Origin: Trifolium pratense | Lineage: Eukaryota > Streptophyta > Magnoliopsida > Fabales > Fabaceae | Direction of reading: 5' to 3' | DNA length: 64,000 nt | Assembly: GCF_020283565.1 (NCBI RefSeq) | Contig: NC_060062.1 | Coordinates: 6,175,322-6,239,321 of the forward strand | Shown: positions 12,836 to 23,674 of the stretch, in pieces | Layout: the number at the start of each line of letters is the position of its first letter | Position numbering within the stretch: the first letter of the stretch is position 1 | The notes under the pieces: model-generated | Told to the model about the DNA's origin: nothing | Seen by the model: only the letters and a program-made list of their open reading frames with translations | Databases searched by the model: none | Program-made: the position numbers and the translations under genes

Positions 12836-13448
12836 CTTGCTTCCCAAATTACTCTAATACTCATTTACTTAGATATAAATCTGATCACTCACCTATTTTA
12901 CTTGAATTCTCAGCTTATAGTGGTAACAGGCAGAATACACCACAGCTCAAACCCATCAGATATGAGCAAGCTTGGACAAGGGACGAGCATCATTTCCAAA
13001 TGGTAAAAGACTACTGGAGTCAGTTTAGGGGCCCTATCCACCAGAAACTTAAACCCACTCTCAATTCTCTCCACAGATGGGGAAACCACCGGTTTGGAGT
13101 AATCCCAAAAAGAATCAAAGATATCCAAGAGGAACTCACTCACCTCAATGACCAGCATGGCTCTCAAAATTTGGGTGCTCAAATTAGAAGTAAAGAGATG
13201 GAGCTCGATGACCTCCTAGAGACTGAAGAGATGTGGTGGGAACAAAGATCTAGAGCCTTATGGCTTCAACATGGAGACAAAAACACCAATATTTTCACAT
13301 GAAGGCCAACTTGAGAAGAAAGAAAATAAAATTGAAACTATCATTGACTCCCAAGGGCAAACCCATTATGAGGAGGACAAAATTGAGCAGGTGTTTTTGG
13401 AGCTTTTTCAGAACCTCTTCACAAATAAAATCACAAAAAAATGGAAAT
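12836..13448 (+). pseudogene. LINE endonuclease end and linker, 3' half
   Basis: Continues the LINE broken at 3746. The frame carries the EEP motif SDHSPILL (catalytic Asp-His), then the linker seen in plant LINEs: MWWEQRSRALWLQHGDKNTN, with the next motif (FHMKANLRRKK) in another frame and EEDKIEQVFLELFQNLF in a third. Two frameshifts near 13300 and 13325 and a stop near 13448 end it. The reverse transcriptase that should follow is absent, so homology ends before the RT domain. This is unusual, since LINE truncation normally removes the 5' end; a later deletion is the likely cause. Confidence 0.85.
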
Positions 13449-14597
13449 GAAACTAAGTAACATAGCTAATATACTAGCCCAGTAAAAGTTACCTGCAAAA
13501 CAACCTAATTTTTTAGCACACTCAAATTCAAGGTACAAAAGCACTTTTTAGCTTAATAAAATGTGTCATACATCTATTTATACTTGCTAGTATAATAAAA
13601 CTGAGTTCTCTCTTAGGTAAAAATTATCCCCATGCTCCACTATTTTGTTTTTCTGTTTTTGAGTAATCTCTACTCTTTGTATCTTATTAGTCTTAAATTA
13701 ATATAAAGAAAACTACGTCCTAGCAGTTTTCCCCGCTACCCGTACTGAGCACAAGTTCTCTCAACAATTGTTGTTGAATAGCGTCCATAGTGGAATTTGA
13801 GAAAACCACTATTGTCTTTAATATGTGATATGCCCATCAGCATCATAAAATAACACAGTGCTATGGTATAGTGGAATCGTACAAACCACTATTTTCTACA
13901 ATTGGCGATCTCTGCCCTAGACCTAGACCCAGACCCTTACTCCCCATTATCAATGAACGATATACACAATCTGTTTCCGAGCTTTTCAACCTTACCTGGC
14001 ATATTATAAATCTCTAATCCTACTATGATCCCCAACTATTATTTATAAGGTAGATTCCCTCTGCATTTGAAAGTTAAGGCTTTTCTGGTTTGCGGAGAAA
14101 TTGGAAGAAAATGCAACACAGATAACACATGTAAATATCTTATCAATTATTATCAAAATCAGAAATCTGCAGACATACAAAACCTTTTAGTGATCATCCT
14201 ACACTATAATTCATTTGCACATATGGCATTAAAGATCACACCATATATCATCTTGACGTCTAAAAGACTGATTCTAACCGATCACAAACAAGCTAATCAA
14301 CCTTGGAACATGCCACATTAAAATTGCTCCTGCCATAAAAATTCACATTTCAATTATAATCTGTTTTTTCACCAAACATAACGGCAATTGAAAATTTCAA
14401 GAAGCAAAAGCACACAAAGTTATACTTAGAAGTTAGAAGTTACTACGAAAAACACAGTACCATATACCATACTGTCAATTATATGCACTAGACTACACTA
14501 ACCTAAACTTCTTTTCCAATTCCACTTCCATTCACGAATAGCTAAAAACTGTGTAAATCTCACAGCCAAAATAAACTTGCTAATACCTTGAGCCAAT
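13449..14597. other. Gene-free stretch downstream of RPS17
   Basis: Contains the likely 3' UTR and terminator region of the minus-strand RPS17 gene at its right end. Around 13770-13900 are degenerate copies of the same repeat found in the RPS17 intron (tagtggaattt, accactatt). I see no gene. The 84-codon frame at 14067-14321 has no recognisable feature. Confidence 0.5.
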
Positions 14598-15286
14598 TCA
14601 TGATGTAGGTGTAGGTCCTACAGAGCTCGAGCTCACATTCTCAGACACCGGTGCAGAGGGAGGAACATATATGCGTGCTTTCTTGAGAATTTCAGCAACC
14701 ACCCAATGTTTACGCTTGCTCAAAGGCCTAGAAGAATCCAATCGAACCTGAAACGACAACCACAAAAGCATATGCTCGTTTAGTTATTGTCTTGCAAAAC
14801 CAAGAACAGATCCAATCCAAAATTGTGGCTTGCAAAAATAGAACAGTGTTGTCAATTGTGGCTCGCAAAAACAGCAGTTTGTTCAAATTCCACTACGCAA
14901 CAATGCTATAGCACCGCTATTTGACAACATTTAGTACTAATTCACGTATCACAACAATAGTGTTTGTTCCAATACTGATACGCTATAGCGCCGATATTTG
15001 ACAATATTTTGTACTAATTCACGTATCACAGAACAATAGCGATTTGTTCAAATTCTGCTAAACTATAGCACCATTGTTTAACAACAATGTTACAAGAAAA
15101 GTAAACTATTCACACAATACTCACTCGATCACCAATGTTACAAAGATTGTTTTCATCATGAGCCATAAACTTCGAAGTGCGCTTAACATATCGGTTGAAC
15201 ACTTTGTGGTGGAATAATCTATCCACTGCCACGACAACCGATTTCTGCATCTTATTAGAAACTACCATTCCCACCACTTGCTTCAT
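14598..15286 (-). CDS. Ribosomal protein S17, organellar type
   Basis: Two coding exons, 15286-15125 and 14747-14598, joined phase 0 across a GTGAGT...CAG intron, give 103 aa. The protein starts [20 protein letters not shown] and contains [30 protein letters not shown] and [19 protein letters not shown]. These are the OB-fold signatures of bacterial-type S17 (uS17), a primary 16S rRNA-binding protein of the small subunit. The closest plant form I know is the nuclear gene class of At1g49400, described as organellar S17. The Ser/Pro/Thr-rich tail is an extension. No clear N-terminal transit peptide precedes the domain, so the targeting route is uncertain. The intron contains tandem repeats at about 14870-15090. 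Confidence 0.92.
14868..15092. repeat. Tandem repeat in the RPS17 intron
   Basis: About three imperfect copies of a roughly 80-bp unit containing tttgttcaaattc, ctatagcaccg, ttgacaacattt and actaattcacgtatcac. Short palindromes such as CGCTATAGCG are embedded. Related degenerate sequence lies at 13770-13900, so this is a dispersed family rather than purely local slippage. Confidence 0.65.
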
Positions 15287-16284
15287 CTTCTCAGCTCTTC
15301 CAATCCCAACAAACCCTAATTCATATTCAAATATATAAACTTAGTATAACAATAACATTGTAGCTAATAAAATCTCATTAATTAATATCACACATAAATT
15401 TCCAAGAAAATAAACAGCAATCACACATACAAGAACAATAACGATAGTAATTGCATTTAACTATAATTCTCCACAATTTAGGTTACATTACTGAGCTATT
15501 TTGTGAATCGATCCGCGTTATCTCCGAATCGCGGCGAGGAGCTCTGCTATCCTGCAACGCAATTCTATGAAATCACGGTGCGGAGTAGAGCTCCTATCTG
15601 CTGCGGCGCAATTCTCTTGATTGCTGTGGAATTGTATCCTTGCGCTCGATATAGGAGAGGGGAATGAAAATGTGAAAAGTGAAAGGGAAAATGAAAACCT
15701 GGACGATTTTATCACTGTTTCTGGTGGCCGATGAAATTCTCCGGCAGCGATTTCCGGCGAGTTGAGTTCAGTGCGAAAAGTGTTTCTGATTATAGTTGCG
15801 GCTGCGTTTTTCTGATTTCACTGAATTGATGGGCCTCTTCAAAAAGAAGTGGATTGGGCTTGTCATTAGTGACGGATAATTGCTCTTTACCCCTCTTCAT
15901 TACTTAGAGCCCCCAAATTTTAAAAATTGCCCCTCAATGTACTTAGTGGAAGATAAAATTCGGTAGGTATTAAAATTCAGACCCGCCGAGAGATGGAACT
16001 CGCTATGAATCGGTACAGTTTTTAAAATGTAAAAATGCAAAAATAACAATCGAAGAAGGTTAGAACTTCACATTACCTATTCTTTTGAACGAAAATAGTG
16101 ATGAAAGAGCAAGTTGATGGAATGATTGTGTAATGGAAAACAAATTTCGTGTAAGAAATTTTGCATTGGAAGGGGTTATGGACAGGGCGTCTCCGAATTT
16201 TTGAAAGTTCTGTGAAATTATTAAAAATAGGTCATAATAAAAGAAAAAATTAAAAAGAATTGTCATCAATTAAAATTATAAATA
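15287..16284 (-). promoter_or_regulatory. RPS17 5' UTR, leader intron and promoter region
   Basis: The sequence directly before the ATG (AATATGAATTAG then GGTTTGTTGGG) looks like an acceptor site, and CTCAGTAATG near 15490 like a donor, so a leader intron is probable, with the first exon at about 15495-15780. That part is purine/pyrimidine rich and less AT-rich than its surroundings. Exon limits are inferred. Beyond about 15850 I see no gene. Confidence 0.4.
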
Positions 16285-16467
16285 GGATTTAATTTATATG
16301 CACCGTCGGTGTAAAGTTATTTTGCACATGTGTCCAATAATATACCGACACATTATGTATGGTCATTAAAAACACATGATGTGTCACATTCATTAAATGA
16401 TGTGGCAACACGTCATTGGATATATATGTAAAAAAAATTACACCAACGGTGCACAACAATTAAACTC
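16285..16467. mobile_element. Foldback MITE with 9-bp target duplication
   Basis: 183 bp. The left end GGATTTAATT...GCACCGTCGGTGTAA and right end TTACACCAACGGTGCAC...AATTAAACTC are inverted repeats. TTATAAATA flanks it at 16276-16284 and 16468-16476. A 9-bp duplication fits the Mutator superfamily. Non-coding. Confidence 0.8.
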
Positions 16468-18210
16468 TTATAAATAACATACATCAATAATATTAAAACT
16501 ATAATATAACAATTTTATTAAAAAAACATCTAAAAAAATTATTCACAATAGAACAATATCTTTTAGGACATTTTGTAATTAATAAATCACTCATTTTAGA
16601 ATAAATAGAGTCTCAAATACATTGGACTCCATAATTTCTTATTTTATACCCCGTTTTTATTAATACTACTACCCTATAATTTTTGTATGAGGCTCTAATT
16701 TTTATGAGGCTTTATACCATGGCCCAAGTGGCACATGGAGCTGCCCCTCATTATGGAGGTTGACCGTTAAAGATGTGTTTTAAACAAACTAGGTTTTTCT
16801 TATGTATACATACCTACCTGATTCTATCTCCTGGTTATTTTAGCAAACGATTTCTAAGTATCGTCAAGTGTAAAAATAAAATGAAAATAGGTCGGGTGCA
16901 ATTTAGCCTACCAGATTATATCTCCTGGTAAGGTGCCACTGAGTTTTATGTTCCGGTAGGTACTTTTAGGGAAAACTTTCAGAGGATCTTGAGCAATTAA
17001 GGGGCAAAGATCAATCTTCTTAATCGCATCTATTTATTTTTTTGAAAATGCTAAACAGTGCCCCGGGGGCACTGTTTAAGGATACAAATATAGCAATATG
17101 GCATCGGAATTTGTGCAGTCAACTCCTCAAAAGTCTAAACAGTATTATTTTTAATTTAAATCTTTCTTCTTTTGGTTTCCTTAACTAGTGTCCCGGGACA
17201 CCGGTTAGCATAACCCTTTTGTTATTTATGCCGATTGACTCTTGTTTTGGATGGTAACTCAAAATTTAGAATTTTAATTGAGAGTGTATGATTGTAATTT
17301 TTAATTAAAGTTAATAGTCTACACCTACGGCTTAGGGTCATGAATGTACTGCTGGTATAGTCTGATACGACTATATTAGTTTTGCACGGAGATTAAGAAA
17401 TGAAAAGTAAAGTCATTTTTACCCTTACTTTATTAAGAAAGAGAAAATATATTTAATTAATACTTTAACTTTTGTAAGGGTACAAATGGTAAAGTATCAC
17501 TAAATGTGCATTGGTTTCTTAAAAGGACTAAATTTTTAGGACAAAATTAAAAAGCTAAAAAGACTAATGATTTGGGACGGAGGGAGTAGTTGAGTTCCAA
17601 CTCAAAACATAGTTGACTAAAACATAGTTAGCCGTGTAAAGAGCATAACTCTCCATTTTGAGTGTTTAAATTACTAAATAAGTAATTAAGTCTCACTAAT
17701 AAATCTATATCATTATATTTTTTAAAAAAAAACATTTATTTTAAGAGTCATGTTAACATGTGCACCAAAGACACATAAATAAGTGCCCATAGCGTATTTT
17801 ATTAGTCACATTTCTCTAAGGTTTCGTTTAATGTGTGATAATTTGTATTACAGACAAATTCATTTTTTAATATTAGATCAATAAGTCTCATCATATATCA
17901 TTTGATCTAATGATGAAATTAATTGATTCAATAATGGTAACAAACTTGTGTATGATGTAAGATTTATCTTACTCACGCACCATGTAACTAACTTTTTCTA
18001 CAAGCACCCAAATTTTCCAATTCACGGTAGAAGTTTCTATTTGCCTTCATGCAAGATAACTGAAGCACTCATTATTGCATTGCAGATGCTCTAAATTGAT
18101 TGTGCTTGTGCTAGATAAAAACCTGTAAACAAACACCCATTTTACTTGCACTAAAAAAAATTCATACATTTTAGTACTTTTTAGGTAATGGGCCTTCTAA
18201 CTTGTGAGAA
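16468..18210. other. Gene-free stretch with small transposon pieces
   Basis: Holds the palindrome-ended element at 17048-17211, an orphan Stowaway-like end (gggacggagggagta near 17575-17589) and a palindrome TCATGTTAACATG near 17748 that recurs at 29350. The stretch 16640-17030 has repeated ctcctggt and ggtaggta motifs and may be an old MULE remnant. No coding region found. Confidence 0.5.
17048..17211. mobile_element. Short element whose inverted ends are themselves palindromes
   Basis: Left end: ATGCTAAACAGTGCCCC, a single G, then GGGGCACTGTTTA, a 13-bp-arm palindrome. The right end CTTAACTAGTGTCCCGGGACACCGGTTAGCAT contains the palindrome GTGTCCCGGGACAC, and as a whole it is an inverted version of the left end. 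A degraded relative occurs at about 46444-46610. I do not recognise the superfamily, and no target duplication is clear. Confidence 0.65.
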
Positions 18211-18642
18211 GATATTTTCTCTCCCCACCCCCCACGTTTCTTTTATACCCCCCTTAAATCCCAGTTTGCCCTTCGAAAATGACCACTTTTTTGGTTAGCA
18301 AATTCGGGTTTTACGAATCGAACATATAAAAACTTCGGTTTTTAAAAACCACTCGCTCTGTACTTCGGGTTTTACGAATCGAAGTATGTTTATATAGAAA
18401 GGACCCTCTCACATTCTTCATCACTTTCAATACTTCATCCCCACACTACTAAAAGAGATCCCAAAATCCAATCCGTTTTTCACTCAAATCGCTGCTTAAA
18501 ATCAAGTTTGGAACGTTTGCTAAGGGTTGGAAGGCGATTTGAAGCACAATATTAAGGTAATCTTCCGTTTAATTTCTTTTATTTTCAACTGTCATATATA
18601 ACTGTCATTTATGACGAAGCAAACAGGGTCGAAGAATGTGGT

Positions 18643-19983
18643 ATGGATAGCAAAAAGTGTGGCTGTGTTATGAGAAGGACATACGGGTTGCCATGTGCAT
18701 GCTTGATTGCGAAGAAGATAAAAAATAACAAACCTATCCGACTGGATGAGATTCACCCTCAATGGAAGAAACTGTGTTTCGAAGATGAGCCGGCACCGGG
18801 CGACGTGGCTGACGATTATGATTGCTTGGCTGAGTGGAAAGCAATTCAGGTTATTACACCTTCATAAATATAATGGTTACATTTCGTATACCTTTTTATT
18901 ATGATTTTAATTTTACATTATTTGTATAATGTTACACTTTGTATACAATTAATTTTAATGAGTTTGATTTTTTTTCTTTCTTTGTAGGAACGATTAAAAA
19001 CAGCCGATGTTAGCGTGAAGAATGATATTAGGAATCAACTTCGTCTCATTGCATATCCAGAAACCACCTCTGTGAAACCTCCGCTTCAAAAGGCCAAAAC
19101 AAAAGGTGCTACAAAGAAAAAATCAGTTCGTGTCACAAGATCCACGAGCAGGGATAAGTCTCGGTGGGAGCATGTTGATGATCATATTGCAGCTACACAG
19201 GCATCTCAGTCGCAACCAACAAAGTCAAAGCCGTCGACTTCACAAACAGTGCCTGAGGTGCCTAAAGAACTCGTCATCAGTACTTTGACTCCAGCACCTC
19301 CAGCACCTCCTGAAATTCCTTTTATCAACCATATGCCGAAGTTCATGCACCCATTTATTGAAGATATTATTGACGTTCAAGGTGACGGTTATTGTGGATA
19401 CCGTGTGGTAGCTTTGCACCAAAAAGGAAATCAACAAGATTATGAGTTGATCAGACTGAACATGGAGAGGGAGCTGAGATTGCATAAGGAATCATATGTG
19501 GAGTTGTTCGATACTGATCGTTACAAGTATGTCACGGATGCACTTTTCCCACCACCGAGAAGGAGTAAACATGCTATTGCAACCAAGGACAAATGGTTTA
19601 CTTTTCCGGATATGGGTTACGTTGTGGCTACTCATTTTCAGAGGGTTGTTGTTCAACTATCAAATATGGAAAGGTGTGGAGCATCTAGAACTTGTTTCCC
19701 ATTGCGTGGCAAACCTCCAGCAGACACGTCAGACTTGGATTCCAAGATTATTTGCATCGGCGCGCTCGCTGACCACTTTGTGTTAGTGCGATTGAAAGTA
19801 GGATGTCCGATACCTCCAACGGCTCATCAGTGGAAAAACTGTTGTTCCGAAGAAGCTGCAGAATGGGAGCCCATGTTTTTGGATAGAATGCAAAAGTTTG
19901 GTGAGCTGTTGACGATTGAAAGAGCAGGCGATGACTTGGTCACGATTGGAAAGGGTAGCAAAGACGATCCGTTGGAATTGTAG
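18643..19983 (+). CDS. MULE-encoded SWIM finger plus OTU cysteine protease (5' truncated)
   Basis: Exons 18643-18849 and 18988-19983 join phase 0 over a GT...AG intron (400 codons from the first Met). Residues 6-20 carry C-x-C-x9-C-x-C inside GLPCAC, a SWIM-type zinc finger with Cys at the usual His position. A basic, low-complexity linker follows, then an OTU domain: DVQGDGYCGYR with catalytic Cys at 19393-19395, and ALADHFVLVRL with catalytic His at 19774-19776. SWIM followed by OTU is the C-terminal organisation of some plant MULE transposases. The DDE core that should precede SWIM is missing, and the first Met is probably internal. In the family OTU proteases remove ubiquitin; the activity here is inferred. 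Upstream, 18420-18560 looks like the original leader. Confidence 0.8.
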
Positions 19984-20008
19984 TAGATTTTAGTAGTTTC
20001 ATTTTGAA

Positions 20009-20087
20009 TTAGCTAAGCGCATTATTTTTTGAAATGGTAGCTAAGCGCACTATTTTTTGAAAGGGTAGCTAAGCGCATTATTTTGTG
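20009..20087. repeat. Three tandem copies of a ~29-bp unit
   Basis: The motif agctaagcgca(t/c)tatttttt recurs three times just after the OTU stop codon, in the probable 3' UTR. Confidence 0.8.
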
Positions 20088-20534
20088 ATGTATACCATGC
20101 CGATTATGCTTTGTAACATATTAACTTTGTATGCGCAATTTACACATGAACCTTGGTTATGAAATGTGGTATTATTGTATATTGAACTTTGGTATTATTG
20201 TTATGAAATATGATTATGAAACTTTGGTTATGAAATGTTGTAACAAATTGTATTTAGCCTGGTATAATTTTCGAAATGAATTGAAAGAAAAAAACAGGTT
20301 TTGACCTCGACGATTTTGAGGTGGTTCTGCAAGTGATTCTGCATAACCTGGCCTTGTTTCTGCATAATTCGATCTTTATCAACCGAAATGTTCCAGTAAT
20401 TTCGGTTTATATTAATCGAAACCTATGTTTCGGTTTCTGCGAGTCGAAAGAAATTTAAATTTTGCGCAACAGAATATAGGGGGTATAAGAGACTTGATGG
20501 GGGGGATTGAAGAAAGGTAGGTATTATGTGAAAA

Positions 20535-20672
20535 ATGATCGAAATTGCACCGACAAGTTTTTGTGGTCGATATTGTACCGACAATATTTTGTGGTCGATA
20601 TTGCACCGACAATATTTTCGTGGTCGATATTCGTGGTCGATATTCGTGGTCGATATTGCACCGACAATATAT
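20535..20672. repeat. Tandem repeat with gtggtcgatatt and caccgacaatatt
   Basis: Degenerate units of about 30 bp plus shorter partial units between the inner inverted-repeat block and the first PB1-like ORF. The position is subterminal, where MULE-type elements often carry transposase-binding repeats, but function is unknown. Confidence 0.75.
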
Positions 20673-20749
20673 GTGGATATTATTGATTTCTATGTATTAT
20701 AAATACGTATAGGGAGAGTTAGAAAATAATTGAAATCGTTTTCTACAAA

Positions 20750-21115
20750 ATGAGTACTTCAAAACGGTTTGTTAAAAACAATTTAGCGACTTCTTATCCA
20801 TTTTCAATCAAGTTTCGCGGTAACGACGAGTTGTTCTGCGTTGATTTGAAAAACACTTTAACATCTGTTCAAACTATCAAAAATACGATTGAAGCCATGT
20901 ATCGCTTCAAATACGCTAGACAAATCAAAATAGACAAACTAGCGTATTATGAGTCATATATCGATCTGGCAGCTGACCATGTTGGAGGATATGATGATGC
21001 ACCACGGAAATACGAATGGAAAGAGTTGAAAGATGATGAAGATGTGAGAAAAATGTTCGACTGGATTGAAATTGATCCGAAATATCCACGTTTGTATGCT
21101 ACCTTATGTTGTTGA
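20750..21115 (+). CDS. Small PB1-like protein inside the MULE complex
   Basis: 121 aa, complete from ATG to TGA, acidic toward the C-terminus. The pattern FSIKFRGNDELFCVDL, then KIDKLAYYE, then WKELKDDEDVRKMFDWIE resembles a PB1/ubiquitin-like fold (a beta pair, a basic segment, then a D-D-x-D-V-x-x-M-F ending), as in the N-terminal module of some plant Mutator transposases. That assignment is by pattern, not by search. It lies between the OTU gene and a related ORF, in the same orientation. No intron needed. It could be a detached transposase N-terminus or an accessory protein. Confidence 0.6.
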   Translation: MSTSKRFVKNNLATSYPFSIKFRGNDELFCVDLKNTLTSVQTIKNTIEAMYRFKYARQIKIDKLAYYESYIDLAADHVGGYDDAPRKYEWKELKDDEDVRKMFDWIEIDPKYPRLYATLCC

Positions 21116-21239
21116 TTTTCCGTTTATGTTTTGATTATCCGTTTATGTTGTTGTTGAATTTTATATTATGTTACGTAATTTTCAGTTAATGAATGTTTGA
21201 ATTAACAATATAAGTTGTACGTTTTTTAATTAATCAATA

Positions 21240-21328
21240 TGTGCAACAATAACCATCACCTACCATTTAAACTTCACCTACCACATTAACCATCACCTAC
21301 CACATTAACCATCACCTACCACAATAAT
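21240..21328. repeat. Tandem repeat ccatcacctaccacattaa
   Basis: About four copies of a 19-20 bp unit in the spacer between the two PB1-like ORFs. Confidence 0.8.
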
Positions 21329-21397
21329 GTGCAACAATATGATCTATAAATTAATGTACATTACCACATCTTTTTTCAACACTCAACTCACAAAAAA

Positions 21398-21790
21398 ATG
21401 GATGTCTCACTCACACAACGCATGAGATCTACCCTTGCAGCAGTTTACTTCAACCACGAAAAACCAATTTTGTTTCGCATTAACGATGGTGAAACGTTCG
21501 ATGGTCTGAAACAACAACTGAACGAGCTGAATCGTACCACCAACAACCAGAACGATAACAGAACAGTTTCGAGTCTCAAGTACCGTAAACCGTCGATCGG
21601 TCCCGACGGACGCATTTCCTTCACCGATATGATGCTTGAAAACAATGACGATATTGAAACTATGTTCTCAATTTTCGAGCAGTATAGCAACAGGGGGCCT
21701 ATCGAATTAGATGCAACGCTGACAAGATCTGTCGAAGCCATCCTTGCTAGCCTTGTTCGTCCGGAAGATCGAAATCATGTTTCCATTTGA
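21398..21790 (+). CDS. Second small PB1-like protein inside the MULE complex
   Basis: 130 aa from ATG to TGA. FRINDGETFDGLKQQLNELN is followed by VSSLKYRKPSIGPDGRISF, then ENNDDIETMFSIFEQYS and IELDATLTRS. The K-Y-R...D-G-x-I-x-F...D-D-x-x-x-M-F-S-I-F order is what I know from N-terminal PB1-like modules of plant MULE transposases. Here it stands alone: the frame stops before any transposase core, and an unrelated MULE lies 137 bp downstream. It may therefore be an independent small gene or a transposase cut by deletion. A short CA-rich leader (caacactcaactcac) precedes the ATG. Confidence 0.65.
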   Translation: MDVSLTQRMRSTLAAVYFNHEKPILFRINDGETFDGLKQQLNELNRTTNNQNDNRTVSSLKYRKPSIGPDGRISFTDMMLENNDDIETMFSIFEQYSNRGPIELDATLTRSVEAILASLVRPEDRNHVSI

Positions 21791-21916
21791 TGCGTTGTAA
21801 CAATTTCATTCCGATGTAATTCCTAATTTCCGTTTATTGTGTTTGATTTGTCTAATTTCGTTTTAGTATTAAAGTTCGTTACAATATTAGAGTTCAATCG
21901 AAACAATTTTAATATC

Positions 21917-23674
21917 GAGTTAAATCGAGTAATCAGTCAATTTAGTCCCTAAACTATCACTCTCTCACCAACATAGTCCCTAAACTATTAAAACAAACTA
22001 AAAGGTCCCTAAACTATATTCACATCCTTCAATTTAGTCCCTAAACTATTTTCCATCCATCAATTTAGTCCTCCGTTATATTTTCCGTTAACTGTTCTTT
22101 AAAACCCTAAAATCCAAAAGCTACTTTTACGCTTATATCTCTCTTCTTGATCAACTCTCTCAAATCATCTCAATCTGAAAACCCTAGCGCCACCTATACG
22201 CTCCAATTCCGGTTGTCGTCGTTGTTTTAAGGTACGTTTTTCACTGTTTTTCGTTCTAACTTTTATAAATTTGTAAGGGTTTATTTTCACTTGTTAATTT
22301 TCAGGAATAAAATTTGTGTTTTTTAGTGCAATGAACCATGTTGTTTTAGCTTGAACCAAATTTGTTTTAGCGTGAACCATGTTGTTGTTGCTTCCTTTTT
22401 GGCTTATTCATGTTGCTGCTATTTTGAAGCTTTTGTATCTCTTATATTATTACCATCTATATTATTGTTTATTTTGCTTTGTGGTCCTAATTTGTTTAAG
22501 TATTAAAGTGGGTTATTGAGAAGTTGGAATTGAGATTGAGACAACAGCCGTCTCTTAGCCATAGTGAGGCTTATTACTTGATGAAAGAGGATTATAATAT
22601 ACATTTGGAGGATAGTATGATTTATAGATCACTTAAACAAGCAAAACAAAATGTCGAGGGATCTGAAATTGATCAGTATGCTAAGCTATGGGACTATTGC
22701 CATGAGTTATTATCCTAGAATCCAGGTTCGACGGTGAAAATGAGCACTATACCACAACAAGAAGGGCCGCCAGTTTTTAAACCAGTAGTTGTTGTCAAAA
22801 ATATTGTAGTTAGTCCGAAACTTGTAGATCCAATGAAAGCATACAACAACACAAGGGAGAAAACATCGATGAGATTCATGCCAACTCCAGGATTAAGCCA
22901 AGGATCACGCAATGAAGGACCTTCTACTTAGTGTTTTTGTTTGATTGTTGCTTATAATATTTGGTTTTTTGTAATGATGCATGCTAGTTTTCTAGTAATG
23001 AAATTATGGTTTATGATTAATATTGTTGTTTAGTTAACTATGGATTGTGATTTAGTTAGTTGTTTTGATGGATAATGGATTTGTTGACTTATGTAATGAA
23101 TTTGATGGATTATGGTTTAGTTGATTTATGTAATGAAGATTATGGTTTATGGTTTAAATTATGGTTAAGTTTGTTTTTTGGTTTTTGTTGATTTAGCAGT
23201 AATGTTTCATTTGGTTTAGTATTAATGAATTTGTGTTGTTACTAGGTTGTGAACGAATTTGTGTTGTTACTATTTGTTTTAGCAGTAATGAATTATGTTA
23301 AAAATGAATTTGATTTAACAGTATGGTTTAGAGACTATTTGTTTTAGCAGTAATTTGATTTAGCAGTAATGATTTAGCAGTGTTGTTACTATTTTGTTGT
23401 TTTTTAAGATAGTTTAGGGACTAAATTGAAGTATTTTTTTTTATAGTTTAGGGACTACTAAGAGTCACTTAACGGAAAAGTTAACCGAGGGACTAAATTG
23501 AAGGATGTGAATATAGTTTAGGGACCTTTTAGTTGGTTTTAATAGTTTAGGGACTAAATTGAAGGATGTGAATATAGTTTAGGGACCTTTTAGTTGGTTT
23601 TAATAGTTTAGGGACTAAGTTGGTGAGAGAGTGATAGTTTAGGGACTAAATTGACTGATTACTCGAGTTAAATC
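21917..23674. mobile_element. Nested, internally deleted MULE with TSD
   Basis: Element 21927-23664 (1,738 bp). Its long inverted ends begin GAGTAATCAGTCAATTTAG and continue with several tagtccctaaactat units. GAGTTAAATC flanks both sides (21917-21926 and 23665-23674), a 9-10 bp duplication because of one ambiguous base. The right end carries a duplicated gaaggatgtgaatatagttt block. Inside is a transposase remnant at 22524-22931. The ends are unrelated to those of the surrounding MULE complex. Confidence 0.85.
22524..22931 (+). pseudogene. MULE transposase remnant: N-terminus joined to C-terminal tail
   Basis: One frame with an internal TAG at 22716-22718. Before it, YRSLKQAKQNVEGSEIDQYA and KLWDYCHEL, and right after it NPGSTVKM, match the conserved segment ahead of the catalytic core in plant MULE transposases. 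The frame then jumps to a Pro/Lys-rich tail ending MRFMPTPGLSQGSRNEGPST, like transposase C-termini. The whole DDE and zinc-finger region is missing between, so this is an internal-deletion derivative that cannot move itself. Confidence 0.75.

Noticed and set aside
19106..19786. Overlapping alternative frames within the OTU exon
   Set aside because: The OTU frame carries the catalytic motifs. The others are shadows.
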